DNA of 64,000 nt, taken from assembly GCA_965220935.1 (NCBI GenBank), contig OZ244857.1, positions 496,001 through 560,000 of the forward strand, given 5' to 3'. The position numbers were made by a program, and so were the translations under genes. The notes under the pieces were generated by a model. That model was not told the DNA's origin and ran no database searches. It saw only the letters and a program-made list of their open reading frames with translations. Position 1 is the first letter of the stretch; every line of letters begins with the position of its first letter. Shown here one piece after another: positions 33,690-43,327 of the stretch. The stretch comes from Bin80 sp965220935 (lineage in GTDB: Bacteria > Bacteroidota > Rhodothermia > Rhodothermales > Bin80).

Positions 33690-35345
33690 TCAAAGAGCAT
33701 GATGTTCCGATGATCTCTCTAAACCAAAGCACACCTTTGTTCCAGAGCTATTTCCAAGATATACTGGATCATGCAATACAAAACGAACGGGTTGAGCCTC
33801 TCCGTGATTAACGACGATTTCAGATGCATAAAGATACGCCCTGTCCAGACAATCTAATGAAACGTTGAGTCTCCAGTTGAGCTTAGGAATTTTTCCTGAA
33901 CCATTTACAATGATTTGGGATCCCCCATCATCCAGTGGTTGAATAGGATCACTAAAGGCTTGTCAGGGAGATAATGTCGCCCAACATGTGCGTGGAACCC
34001 TTCTGCTGCACAGAAAACTGTAACAGGAAATTTAGCATGAATTAAAACTTGGCACGCCCCAGAGCATCAGTTCTTGCTTCACTGTAAGTGTTATTCGGAT
34101 TCAACGTCAACCCATGAACATTTTGTAAAGGCTTCTCTGTGTTACTGTGATGCATTTCTACTGCAACTTTTACCCCTTCGGGTACTGGGGGCGGGAAGAT
34201 GGAAGTGTCACCACTAATTCCCGATTACTGATCAACTGAAATCTTGGTCTCAGTCCTGTTAATGCAAAAGTTTCTGACTCAATGATCGTAACGCCTTCTC
34301 CCCTACGTTCAATGAAGTATTGACGGCCATTAGATCCAGACACACCATCACCTATCAGGCATTGACCTAACCGTGAAGCAATCAATTCATTGCGTGTGAA
34401 TTGACTATATCGTAAGTCTTCGGTCGTCATGGAGTTACACAATCCACTGGTGAATAAAGCTCCAGACGATCCTCAAACATTAACAGGCGAATGTGCGAGC
34501 CATAGACGGAATAATCGCGATGAACCACTGCATTCACCACGGCCTCAAAAACTGCACGTAAACTGAATTGTGGCATTTCAACACGCTCAAGATTTTTATA
34601 TGCGGCAACTCGCATATTTGATATCACAAAGCGCATTGCCTCACGAATCTGATGGTCAAGTGGGCCAAAAATATCATGTGCATCAATTTGCTGATTGGCA
34701 TCTGGTTGGTCCCCGCGATAGCATATGGCCTGAATCCAGGCATTTGGTAACCATTCATGCGGATTCTTTGAGGCCAATAGCACGCCACCTATTGTGGCGC
34801 GCAATTCTCCGTGAATATCTTTTTTGAGAAACTTCATCTTCGTCAACGCAACCTCAAAGGAATCTTGATTGCGAGAACTTAGATATTTCTTCCATAATTG
34901 GTGATGAAGCGTTTTAATTCCAGTCGCCATTATGATTTGGGTATCCGCAGAGATATCTATTGACTGCCCCCGAATATGGGTGAGGCGATGAACTTCTGCG
35001 GAGTCCATCTGGCGCTTGCTGTGGCGAATCGGCGAAAATATCCATTGGAAGAACGATGCACAGATGAACTCTGGGGAATTTCTGCCAGTAACGCTCCTCC
35101 ACCATTAGACTCAGTTGGTACTCTGAAGACATTGTGATATAGAAGTGGTTTAATTGTTTTTGAACAAATTTCACCCACATACTGAACCCGTAAATCTAGT
35201 TCGGATCTGTCAAGAGACTGCGATTGACCGTCATTGGATACTCCTAAGACGAGTCGACCGTCACTTGCATTGGCAAATGCTACGAGCTCACTTGCAAGTG
35301 AATCACGAAGAGGAGCAGAAACTCTATTGCCACGGAATTCAACCG
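33690..35345 (-). pseudogene. Decayed AlbA_2/ATP-binding protein of the type I R-M locus
   Basis: Reading the - strand across frames gives one collinear protein: an AlbA_2 (Schlafen-like) domain (EFRGN...LVAFANASDGRLVLGVSNDG, then LLAEIPQSSSVHRSSNGYFRR), a middle part (RAVFEAVVNAVVHRDYS) of the HATPase_c_4 type, a TLEDLRYSQF-like segment, and a beta-rich C-terminal domain (DALGRAKF, FPVTVFCAAEGFHAHVGR, RLNVSLDCLDRAYLYA). I count at least five lesions: frameshifts near 35020, 34430, 34170 and 33950, and a stop at 34042-34044. Such genes often sit between hsdS and hsdR in type I loci. The 5' end is not determined. Confidence 0.8.
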
Positions 35346-35420
35346 CCTAAGGCGACCTCCTGCCAGAATATTTTCGGATTAGTCTGGATCATGATCTTCA
35401 ATCTGGGCAGTCGATTAATT

Positions 35421-37106
35421 CTACGGTTCTTTGATCACTTCAGAAACATGAGTTGGTTTCTGACCCATAATTGCACGAATTTCTCCAGAAATGAGCTTGG
35501 GCAGAAGAGAATCACGAATATCAATCAACGTATTTGATTCCATAACATTTTTCCTCACTTGCTTATCAAAATCACATAGCATTGAATCATAAGCTCCTAA
35601 AATTAATGGACCAGGATCATTAATTTTTAAGGCTTCAAGTTTTTTCTTGTTTATTGCGCCAGTATGATCGAGCTCTTTTAATTTGGGTTGGAGAATTATC
35701 ATGGAATGATATGTATAAGAACTTGACCCAGATTTGTGTCTTAGTGAGGCCACACCTCGTCCAATACCGCACTTTTCCCATGCCATGTTAATGTCTCCCA
35801 CGGGGGCTCTAACACTAATTAACGTATCATCTGGGCCTGCTATACGAGTTGGTGCAGTGCAAAATCTACGTTTTCTGGGATACCGAAAACCAAAATCAGA
35901 GCGCCCTTGAAAAAAAGGAAGTCCCTTTCCTATAGTGTTGTAAGTGTGCCCAGATGGTGATTGTCCCATAGTTAGAGTCATACAGTTCTTAATCATTCTT
36001 ACTGCCCACCCTTCAGGAATTTCTCCAAGTTCTGATTTGATAAGACGATCTGGAAACAGATCACTAATGTGTTCGGGTAATCCTGTACAGCGTCCCTCCA
36101 TCTTAGCACGAACTGGCTCAAAATCAACAAACCAAGACTTGAACAATGCCTGAGCAATCTGTTCAAGCGTCTTATTCATTCTATGGTTGAGTTCAATTTT
36201 GTCATCTAACGTTTGAAGTATTTGAGCAATGGCTCGTTGCTCAGAGATATCAACTGGAATGGTAATTTTAATCTCAGAAAAACGCCCTTTTGAAACATTT
36301 GTGTTACTTGAACTTCCCCCTCCATGAGAATCTAACTCAGAACCAAGTTGAGTAAATACATAATATAAAAAGCGTGTGTCTATCCCACTTCTAGGAATGA
36401 GGCTATTTATCTGCTGATTTGTGAAACTCGGACGAGTTGTTATACCACATTCGCCTATGGTTGCAATGCAGGACATCATCACAGCACCAGCGGGAAGACA
36501 GCAGGAGTGAACCTTGGACGCACCCTTATCACTCAATGTCCTTTGACTTTCATGAATGAGAGCATGATTCTTCAGGTCTGGAATTGTGATAAATGGGAAG
36601 GGTCCATCAAAGTTATCCACATCTGCGGTAGGAGGAGCTTTTCCAGTCACAATTCGGCCGAGATCACTAATCTTAAAAGATTTCCAACTATTTTTTTGTA
36701 CCTCCGACTTAGTGTCTCCGTTTATCAATTTCAAACCAATATCATGCCTATGATCTGCGAATGCTCCAATGGATGGGTTTTGAATGTCATCGGGTTTTGG
36801 CAACACTACGCCGTGTTCTCTAATAATGCTACGAAAACCATCCTCAACACGTGCAAAGTCAATAATATCTACTCTGAACGGAAGGATAGATTCATCCAAG
36901 TCTTCTCTTAATGCAGAAAGTGTAGATAATGGTAGGGGATCATCACATAAAATAGCAAGATCCAAATCAGAGTAATCCTTAGCAGTCCAAGTTACCCTAG
37001 ACCCGAATGCGACCACATGATAATCTGGAACATGAAGGTAAAGAGCTTCTTGAACAATTTCCCAATAGTCAGGGCACAGATCAATAGCTGGAAGAAATGA
37101 GTCCAT
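35421..37106 (-). CDS. Fusion of MntA-like nucleotidyltransferase antitoxin domain with type I specificity subunit HsdS
   Basis: Residues 1 to about 105 form a minimal nucleotidyltransferase domain with the GSx10DxD motif (G35-S36 ... D47-L-D49) and a downstream acidic residue in FRVDIIDF. These are the catalytic residues of MntA antitoxins that AMPylate HepT. After a linker, residues 141-561 are a full HsdS: TRD1 (141-290), central helices with FKSWFVDFEPVRAKMEG (about 322-338), TRD2 (from LGEIPEGWA at about 360) and the distal helix (IRDSLLPKLISGEI). The frame is unbroken and the next Met after residue 1 is M210, although an internal TTG start cannot be excluded. The hepT gene is 17 bases upstream. 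This fusion is the oddest gene in the window. Confidence 0.9.
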   Translation of the reverse strand: MDSFLPAIDLCPDYWEIVQEALYLHVPDYHVVAFGSRVTWTAKDYSDLDLAILCDDPLPLSTLSALREDLDESILPFRVDIIDFARVEDGFRSIIREHGVVLPKPDDIQNPSIGAFADHRHDIGLKLINGDTKSEVQKNSWKSFKISDLGRIVTGKAPPTADVDNFDGPFPFITIPDLKNHALIHESQRTLSDKGASKVHSCCLPAGAVMMSCIATIGECGITTRPSFTNQQINSLIPRSGIDTRFLYYVFTQLGSELDSHGGGSSSNTNVSKGRFSEIKITIPVDISEQRAIAQILQTLDDKIELNHRMNKTLEQIAQALFKSWFVDFEPVRAKMEGRCTGLPEHISDLFPDRLIKSELGEIPEGWAVRMIKNCMTLTMGQSPSGHTYNTIGKGLPFFQGRSDFGFRYPRKRRFCTAPTRIAGPDDTLISVRAPVGDINMAWEKCGIGRGVASLRHKSGSSSYTYHSMIILQPKLKELDHTGAINKKKLEALKINDPGPLILGAYDSMLCDFDKQVRKNVMESNTLIDIRDSLLPKLISGEIRAIMGQKPTHVSEVIKEP

Positions 37107-37123
37107 CTCACAGAAAGGTACAA

Positions 37124-37546
37124 TCAGTTATTCTGTGCCTCTAAGGCGAGTATTAGATCGTGAATATCACTAATGAAGTCCGGGATAAGTTCATAAATCA
37201 TTTCGGCTCTTTCAAAGCTGTACCTATGAACTGCATCGTTTCGAGCATCATGATAACTGTCCCATCTATTAAAATCTTTAATCAAGCGATTCTCTAGAGC
37301 TAATCGGAATAGATTTCTTCTGGAAATTCCATCTGCGATGCCCGGCGAAACATTATTATTGAGCCAACGAACGATCAACTTCCAACTTAGCTCATACGTG
37401 ATCTCAAGATGCTTCAATACACCTGCGCGAATAGCAATCACCTCAAAATGAGTGAATTGACTCATACGCTTATCATCCTCACTCACAGCGAAAACTTCTT
37501 TCAACGCATCAAAAGATTTTTTCAAACTTACTAAATCAAGTGGCAT
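37124..37546 (-). CDS. hepT: HepT-like HEPN-domain toxin (HI0074 nucleotidyltransferase-partner family)
   Basis: This 140-residue all-helical protein has the HEPN ribonuclease motif Rx4HxY (R102-NDAV-H107-R-Y109) near the C-terminus. HepT toxins are RNases silenced when the paired MntA adds AMP to the motif tyrosine. The HI0074 subgroup pairs with small nucleotidyltransferases, and here the partner domain is the N-terminus of the next gene, fused to HsdS. It lies between hsdM (111-base gap containing a palindrome) and the fusion gene (17-base gap), all on the - strand. The motif is intact, so the toxin is probably functional. Confidence 0.88.
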   Translation of the reverse strand: MPLDLVSLKKSFDALKEVFAVSEDDKRMSQFTHFEVIAIRAGVLKHLEITYELSWKLIVRWLNNNVSPGIADGISRRNLFRLALENRLIKDFNRWDSYHDARNDAVHRYSFERAEMIYELIPDFISDIHDLILALEAQNN

Positions 37547-37582
37547 AATTTTTCACGGTAGTATCATGAAATTAAACCATGC

Positions 37583-37595
37583 GTATGCTGCATAC
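37583..37595. promoter_or_regulatory. 13-bp palindrome in the hsdM-hepT gap
   Basis: GTATGC-T-GCATAC is a perfect odd palindrome 36 bases upstream of the hepT ATG. Toxin-antitoxin operons are often autoregulated through such sites, so it is a candidate operator. No binding protein is known here. Confidence 0.4.
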
Positions 37596-37657
37596 ATCAT
37601 AAGAAGATAATGAGAGTTTTGTACAAAATTCATTTGAAACAGCTCTACTGTTATCTC

Positions 37658-39217
37658 TTACTTGGCCTTTTTCCTTGAAAAACCAAGCATGTCAAGGTTT
37701 GCCCTAATTGACTCATCAAGCCGAGTGCTTTCAACCTGCTGTTCATTGAGTTCAGTAACCAATCGCTTCATCTTATCAGCGAATGGCTCGGTATCTTCAT
37801 GCTGACACTTCATATCAACATAACGCCAAGGAGTAAGCACATGTTCATACTTTCGCACCTCCTCAATTGAAGAACTTCTACAATATCCAGCCTCATCTTC
37901 ATGATTATCTGCTCCCTTCTTCCATGAATGATAAGTATTAGCAATACGATTAATCTCATCATGAGTCAGCTCCCTGAGTGTGCGGCTAACCATTTGGCCC
38001 ATTTGACGAGCATCAATAAATAAGATCTCCCCCTTTCGCTTGCGCTCACGAGACAGAAACCACAGACATACTGGAATTTGTGTTGAATAAAAAAGCTGAC
38101 CTGGCAGAGCCACCATGCAATTGACTAAGCCCTGTTCAACCAGATTCTTCCGTATCTCTACTTCTCCCTTCTGTGCTGAAGACATTGATTCATTGGCTAA
38201 TACAAATGCGGCAATTCCACCAGGTGCTAGATGATGTACGATATGCTGCACCCAAGCAAAATTAGCATTCATCTTTGGAGGTATACCATAATGCCAGCGC
38301 TTATCGTCTACTAGTCGTTCGGCTCCCCAGTCCGAAGCGTTGAATGGCGGATGAGCCAGAATATAATCTGCTTTTAGATCTGGATGTTTATCATTGTGAA
38401 AACTGTCACCATGAGCAATCTGCCCCTCAATTCCTCTGATTGTGAGATTCATTTTTGCTAAACGCCAAGTCGTATAATTTAATTCCTGACCATAAATGAA
38501 GATGTCCCCTCGCGTTTTTCCTCCATTCCCATTACTCTTGGCATGGGAGCGAATATACTCCACTGAGTGTACAAACATTCCAGATGCTCCACAACATGGA
38601 TCATAGACGCGTCCTTGGTACGGCTCTATCATTTCAACCAGTAATTGCACGATGCATCTCGGTGTGTAGAACTCTCCCCCCCTGTTCCCCTCTGCACTGG
38701 CAAATCTATATAAAAAATATTCGTAAACGCGCCCCAACACATCTTTGGAACATGCCTTAGTTCCTCCAACAGTAATGTTGGTGATCAAGTTAATGAGTTG
38801 ACCTAGTCGCTCTGTATTGAGTGCGGGTTGACTATAATCCTTGGGAAGAATATTTTTAAGACGACTGTTTTCTCTCTCTACGGCTGTCATTGCACGATCA
38901 ATTTCTTTGCCTATGGTAGATTGAGGAGCCTTGGCCATTAGATTTTCCCACCGTGCTTCTTTTGGAAGCCAGAAGACATTCTCTCTTTGATATTCATCTG
39001 GGTCCTCGGGATCAGCACCCTCGGACTGCTCAAGTACCTTGCATCTTTCTTCAAATGCATCTGAGATATACTTTAAAAAGAGAAGCCCGAGGACGACATG
39101 CTTAAATTCAGCGGCATCCATAGTTCCCCTTAATGCATCAGCCATCTGCCAGAGTTTAGTCTCGTATTCTGACATCATGGCTTGATTGAGGGTCACTTCC
39201 CGGCTATTCTGTTTCAT
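37658..39217 (-). CDS. hsdM: Type I restriction-modification DNA methyltransferase subunit HsdM
   Basis: This is an N6-adenine methyltransferase subunit of 519 residues, the normal length. The N-terminal HsdM_N helical domain (TKLWQMADALRGTMDAAEFKHVVLGLLFLKYISDAF) is followed by the methyltransferase domain: GGEFYTPRCIVQLLVEM, motif I VYDPCCGASGMF (D206) and motif IV at 289-292. Motif IV reads HPPF in place of NPPF; a single base change (AAT to CAT, codon 38351-38353) would explain it. The Asn is catalytic in most relatives, so activity is in doubt. The gene heads a - strand operon with hepT and the MNT-HsdS fusion. Confidence 0.93.
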   Translation of the reverse strand: MKQNSREVTLNQAMMSEYETKLWQMADALRGTMDAAEFKHVVLGLLFLKYISDAFEERCKVLEQSEGADPEDPDEYQRENVFWLPKEARWENLMAKAPQSTIGKEIDRAMTAVERENSRLKNILPKDYSQPALNTERLGQLINLITNITVGGTKACSKDVLGRVYEYFLYRFASAEGNRGGEFYTPRCIVQLLVEMIEPYQGRVYDPCCGASGMFVHSVEYIRSHAKSNGNGGKTRGDIFIYGQELNYTTWRLAKMNLTIRGIEGQIAHGDSFHNDKHPDLKADYILAHPPFNASDWGAERLVDDKRWHYGIPPKMNANFAWVQHIVHHLAPGGIAAFVLANESMSSAQKGEVEIRKNLVEQGLVNCMVALPGQLFYSTQIPVCLWFLSRERKRKGEILFIDARQMGQMVSRTLRELTHDEINRIANTYHSWKKGADNHEDEAGYCRSSSIEEVRKYEHVLTPWRYVDMKCQHEDTEPFADKMKRLVTELNEQQVESTRLDESIRANLDMLGFSRKKAK

Positions 39218-39702
39218 TCGTTTGAATTAACTTTATCACTCTGCGTCAGCAAAAGTCAATTTACTTGGTCATATCTCAATAATACTATACTGCCAATGAA
39301 TGGCAGTTTATTCATCCGAGATCGCTGATAAATGGAATTCTAAAAAGATTATACCATTAAAATACGAGATTGTACAGGTGGATACTTGGTATACAAAATA
39401 ATTGAATGTTTTTCTCCCAATACATATGATGTCTATCAAAATTTGATTCGTTTTCATATGATTCGCTGGGACACTTCAGTCCTGTTGTATCTTATTTTGT
39501 CAAAAATTGCTTGATCAATTTCTATTGCTCATAAAGCGACGAAACATCAATGGGAAGGCCTTCTGGTCTTGCTACTCACAGATCTTGACTTGAATATTGA
39601 TAGCAATGTGCATGTCCTAGTCACATTAGCCAACAATTGCTAAATTTGTGATGCGTGTCACTGCTGATGCTCAACATTAATCTGCATTCACAGAATCCGT
39701 AG
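39218..39702. other. AT-rich region between hsdM and the divergent membrane-protein gene
   Basis: This is 485 bases with no gene. It contains an inverted repeat of two 7-bp arms, ACTGCCA and TGGCAGT, with a five-base spacer (39289-39307), 72 bases upstream of hsdM. That could be an operator or promoter-proximal hairpin for the hsdM operon. The region separates two divergent transcription units and must contain promoters for both. Confidence 0.45.
39289..39307. promoter_or_regulatory. Inverted repeat upstream of hsdM
   Basis: Perfect 7-bp arms ACTGCCA/TGGCAGT surround ATGAA. The position 72 bases before the hsdM start suits an operator controlling the R-M/toxin operon. This is inference from symmetry and position only. 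Confidence 0.35.
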
Positions 39703-40422
39703 ATGATCTTGATAAAAACTTCAGGAATTCAATTTTATAGCGATGAACATTTCTTAATTATCGCGATCACAATCATTCTGTGTACAGGACTTCCCTTGTT
39801 CGCACGCAGGAGGTTGGATAAACAGGCGCAGGAAGTTATTCTCAGAGGGCTCTCAATCATTATATTTGCTGCAATGAGCACAGCGATCATTTTTCGGTTA
39901 TCAAATGGACTATTTGATTGGCGGGCAAATTTGCCCCTGAATTTATGCAACTTTCTTGCAGTAGTACTACCTTTTTCGTTTTGGAAGCATCGTCCAAGAC
40001 ATCGGGTGGAGGTATCTTATTATGTTATCATGGCGGGAACATTTCAGGGAATTTTGACGCCCAACCTTAATAGCACATTTCCAAGTATTCTGTATTTCAC
40101 ATACTGGGTTGTTCATGCAGGTTTAGTTCTTTATATCGTCTATCTTGTATCAATCTGGGGTATTTATCCCCGCAGGATTGGTATTATATATACGTTGTTA
40201 TGGGTTAATGCTTATTCAATAATCATGATAGTTTTTAATTATTTTAGTGGATCAAATTATATGTATTTGATGGAAAAGCCTCGCACTGGCTCTATATTGG
40301 ATTTGCTGGGGCCATGGCCGTGGTATATTTTGGCTGCCGAATTAGTGGCCTTGGTGTTATGTTTCATTGCATGGTTACCATTTGCAAAGCGAATTCAAAA
40401 GAACGGCGGGGCGAAGTCATGA
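39703..40422 (+). CDS. TIGR02206/YwaF family integral membrane protein
   Basis: This 239-residue protein has six to seven hydrophobic segments. Family hallmarks are LPLNLCNFLAVVLPF, HAGLVLYIVYLV and the C-terminal signature NYMYLMEKPRTGSILDLLGPWPWYI. Members are found in many bacteria and their function is unknown. It stands alone between long non-coding stretches and is divergent from hsdM. Confidence 0.88.
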   Translation: MILIKTSGIQFYSDEHFLIIAITIILCTGLPLFARRRLDKQAQEVILRGLSIIIFAAMSTAIIFRLSNGLFDWRANLPLNLCNFLAVVLPFSFWKHRPRHRVEVSYYVIMAGTFQGILTPNLNSTFPSILYFTYWVVHAGLVLYIVYLVSIWGIYPRRIGIIYTLLWVNAYSIIMIVFNYFSGSNYMYLMEKPRTGSILDLLGPWPWYILAAELVALVLCFIAWLPFAKRIQKNGGAKS

Positions 40423-40970
40423 CAGGTGAAAGTGTAAGATGATTTGGATATCCATGTTAACGAATGCTCTGGAACTCGAGATGTATTTTTCACAGAATTG
40501 ACGACCTAAACAGCGGATGATAAATCCCATTGGTATAGGTTTAGTAGTATTATTTCGTTAAGAAGTAATGAATCTTCTATATCTTTTCGTGAATACTTAA
40601 TTAGCGCCCGTCCAGAAAAGCATCTAACAGCGCTGAATCGCCTATTCTGTATGGGTTTATAGATTCAAAATAAAGGTTATTTTGTTGCGAAGATTTTGCA
40701 GCCATTTTCTAGATTACGCGTTAGAGGTGCCAAAAATGGGAGTTTTCAGTATACACCCTGTCATTTGTTACCTTGAATTCACACATCTTCGTAAATCTTC
40801 AAGCGAAATGATCGGCGATAAATGTCATATAGAATAGGAGCTTCAATGATATTTTCGTATTTATGGACAGGCACTAATTAATGCTTTCGGCATATCTTGG
40901 GCATTCATTTGGATTCCTACAAGAGATCATGCTCTGATGTATTGCGGATGATCAGCAGTGAGTATAATTC
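40423..40970. other. 548-bp intergenic region
   Basis: I see no gene, RNA or clear repeat. It is AT-rich with many stops in all frames and presumably contains the promoter of the AbgT transporter. Confidence 0.5.
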
Positions 40971-42524
40971 ATGAATAAACTTGAAAATATGGAGCCGACA
41001 AAGAGTCTTCTTGACCGTTGCCTGAGGGGTATTGAGGTGGTAGGCAATAAACTTCCAGATCCATCAATGCTCTTTTTGTTGTTGATGATTGTTGTCTGGG
41101 TTGTCAGTGTATTTTTATCGGGTTTTACATTTTCATCGGTGATTGATCCACGAACAGATGCCCCTCTGGTTATTAATAATTTATTGACAGGTACAGCCTT
41201 TACCGAGTTCCTAAGCCGAATGGTTTCCATTTTCATGGGTTTTGCTCCACTGGGGGTCGTGCTTGTCGCAATGTTAGGTGTAGGAGTTGCAGATGAGGCA
41301 GGATATTTTAACACAGCAATCAAACTACTATTATCAAAGACATCCTTGGCCTTGCTCACTCCTGTCGTCATTCTGGTTGGATTGTTGAGCCATAGTGCGG
41401 TGGATGCTGGATATGTTTTGGTCATTCCTCTGGGGGGTGTAATTTTTCATGCGGCTGGGCGACATCCATTGTCGGGAATCGCCGCAGCATTCGCTGGCGT
41501 ATCTGGAGGATTTAGTGCGAATCCTCTTCCCTCCGCACTTGACCCACTGTTACAGGGGTTCACGCAACCAGCAGCACAGATTCTTGACGCGTCTGTACTG
41601 GTCAATCCACTTTGCAACTATTTTTTCACCATGGCTTCCAGTGCGCTGATTATAGCTGTTGGTTGGTATATTACAGATCGCTTGATTGAACCTCGTCTTC
41701 AAAAAAACATTCCCATAGATGAGGATTCAGAGAGTAGCAAAGGCATGGATGTGATTAGTAAAAGAGAATCAAGGGCTTTCTGGTGGGCAACGACAATGAT
41801 ACTGCTAGGAATTCTTGGACTTATTTTAGCGCTTATTCCTGAGAATTCTCCATTTAGAGATGTCAATGGATCCTTAAATTCATTTCAGGCTCCGATTATG
41901 CAGTCTATCGTGCCTCTGATTTTTCTGCTCTTTTTGGTGCCTGGCGTGGTTTATGGATATGTCGCAGGCGTCTTCCAGAAATCAAAGGATACAGTTGATG
42001 CGATGACCACATCCATGAGCGGGATGGCCTATTACATCGTCATGGCGTTCTTCTGTGCATTGTTTGTTCATGCATTTGGGTCCTCAAATATTGGTGCACT
42101 TCTAGCACTCAAAGGCGCAGGAATACTTCAGGCGCTATCTCTTCCAGGATCAGTAACGATTGTTGGGATCATTTTGCTTACGGCATTTGTTAATCTTTTT
42201 GTAGGATCTGCATCTGCAAAGTGGGCGCTGTTAGCGCCAATTTTCGTTCCGATGTTGATGCAGGTGGGAATTTCCCCTGATTTGACGCAGGCAGCTTATC
42301 GGGTAGGAGACTCTTCCTCTAACATCATTACTCCTCTAATGCCATATTTTCCATTGGTGGTCGTTTACTGCCAGAAGTATGTGAAGAAGACAGGAATTGG
42401 CACACTCACATCCATTATGATTCCCTACTCAATAACATTTTTGATTGCTTGGTCTGCATTTCTTATCCTATACTGGCTACTCGGTATTCCTCTAGGCTTT
42501 GGTGCCTCTTACGCTTATCCCTAA
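40971..42524 (+). CDS. AbgT family transporter
   Basis: AbgT proteins import p-aminobenzoyl-glutamate or export sulfonamide-like antimetabolites at the inner membrane. The 517 residues have the family pattern: N-terminal helix with GNKLPDPSMLFLLL, the re-entrant hairpin SHSAVDAGYVLVIPLGGVIFHAAGRHPLSGIAAAFAGVSGGFSAN, and the second hairpin FVNLFVGSASAKWALLAPIFVPML followed by GDSSSNIITPLMPYFPLVV. Length and motifs are canonical. The substrate cannot be inferred from context. Confidence 0.93.
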   Translation: MNKLENMEPTKSLLDRCLRGIEVVGNKLPDPSMLFLLLMIVVWVVSVFLSGFTFSSVIDPRTDAPLVINNLLTGTAFTEFLSRMVSIFMGFAPLGVVLVAMLGVGVADEAGYFNTAIKLLLSKTSLALLTPVVILVGLLSHSAVDAGYVLVIPLGGVIFHAAGRHPLSGIAAAFAGVSGGFSANPLPSALDPLLQGFTQPAAQILDASVLVNPLCNYFFTMASSALIIAVGWYITDRLIEPRLQKNIPIDEDSESSKGMDVISKRESRAFWWATTMILLGILGLILALIPENSPFRDVNGSLNSFQAPIMQSIVPLIFLLFLVPGVVYGYVAGVFQKSKDTVDAMTTSMSGMAYYIVMAFFCALFVHAFGSSNIGALLALKGAGILQALSLPGSVTIVGIILLTAFVNLFVGSASAKWALLAPIFVPMLMQVGISPDLTQAAYRVGDSSSNIITPLMPYFPLVVVYCQKYVKKTGIGTLTSIMIPYSITFLIAWSAFLILYWLLGIPLGFGASYAYP

Positions 42525-42600
42525 TATCCCACCTATGTCGCTTGGAACTACGTTAGAGAAAATGGTGACTCGTATGTTGCGCGGATTTATGCGTGCGCTA

Positions 42601-43269
42601 CTAAGAAGTCTCTTTCGACGATAATGATTCTGTGAGAGTTGAATCAACTGGATTGACGAGTTCAAAACGAACTGGCAGTCTCATGCGGACTCTGGCAGAT
42701 TGGCCAAAATGTTGCCCAGGAATAAACCGTGTCCTGCGAAGTGCCTGTACAGCGGCAGAATCAAGTAAAGCATGTAAGGGTTCGGATACGATGATATCGG
42801 AGACTGTACCATTTTGATTGACTGTAAATATCAGTGAGAGCTTTCCCTCAATTCCCTGATTAACGGCCTCCTCAGGATAATTGATCAGAATATAGTAAGC
42901 GCGAAGCCCCCCTCGTATTTCAGGCATAATTTCTGCGTAATCAAGAATTGGAACCGTATGTGACACCGCGATTTCAGATGAGAAAATCTCTGGAATTGAA
43001 TCAGTAACGGTTGTCTCAACGATAGGCGGGGGTAATGAATGACCTGCAACAGATGAAGACCCATGAGAGTGAGAAGTCGAGACATGGGCGATGAAACGAT
43101 CACCACCATAACCCGCCCCAGTCATCCCGGTGTAAGGTTGCCAGTCTTTTGAAGATGTGTTAAAATGGATTGGAAGGTTAAAGCACAGAGTCACAATCAA
43201 CAAGCTTGCTGTCAAGGCTGCCATGAAACACAATTTGTAATGGGAGTTCTTAACTTGGACTGAATGCAT
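42601..43269 (-). CDS. TonB-like energy transducer
   Basis: This 222-residue protein has an N-terminal membrane anchor (about residues 12-32, LCFMAALTASLLIVTLCFN), a periplasmic His/Ser/Pro spacer and a C-terminal TonB domain (YPEEAVNQGIEGKLSLIFTVNQNGTVSDIIV...ALRRTRFIPGQHFG). It could energise outer-membrane receptors such as the one at 60156. No exbB/exbD is nearby. It is divergent from the AcuI-like gene with a 58-base gap. Confidence 0.88.
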   Translation of the reverse strand: MHSVQVKNSHYKLCFMAALTASLLIVTLCFNLPIHFNTSSKDWQPYTGMTGAGYGGDRFIAHVSTSHSHGSSSVAGHSLPPPIVETTVTDSIPEIFSSEIAVSHTVPILDYAEIMPEIRGGLRAYYILINYPEEAVNQGIEGKLSLIFTVNQNGTVSDIIVSEPLHALLDSAAVQALRRTRFIPGQHFGQSARVRMRLPVRFELVNPVDSTLTESLSSKETS

Positions 43270-43327
43270 AGGATCAAGTGATATAGCAACGGAGTTTCTA
43301 CTCTGTTAATCTCAAAAGTGATACCTA

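Noticed and set aside
34170..35180. Three separate small genes on the - strand
   Set aside because: They are successive frame fragments of one AlbA_2/ATP-binding protein with a beta-rich C-terminal domain, so they were merged as one pseudogene.
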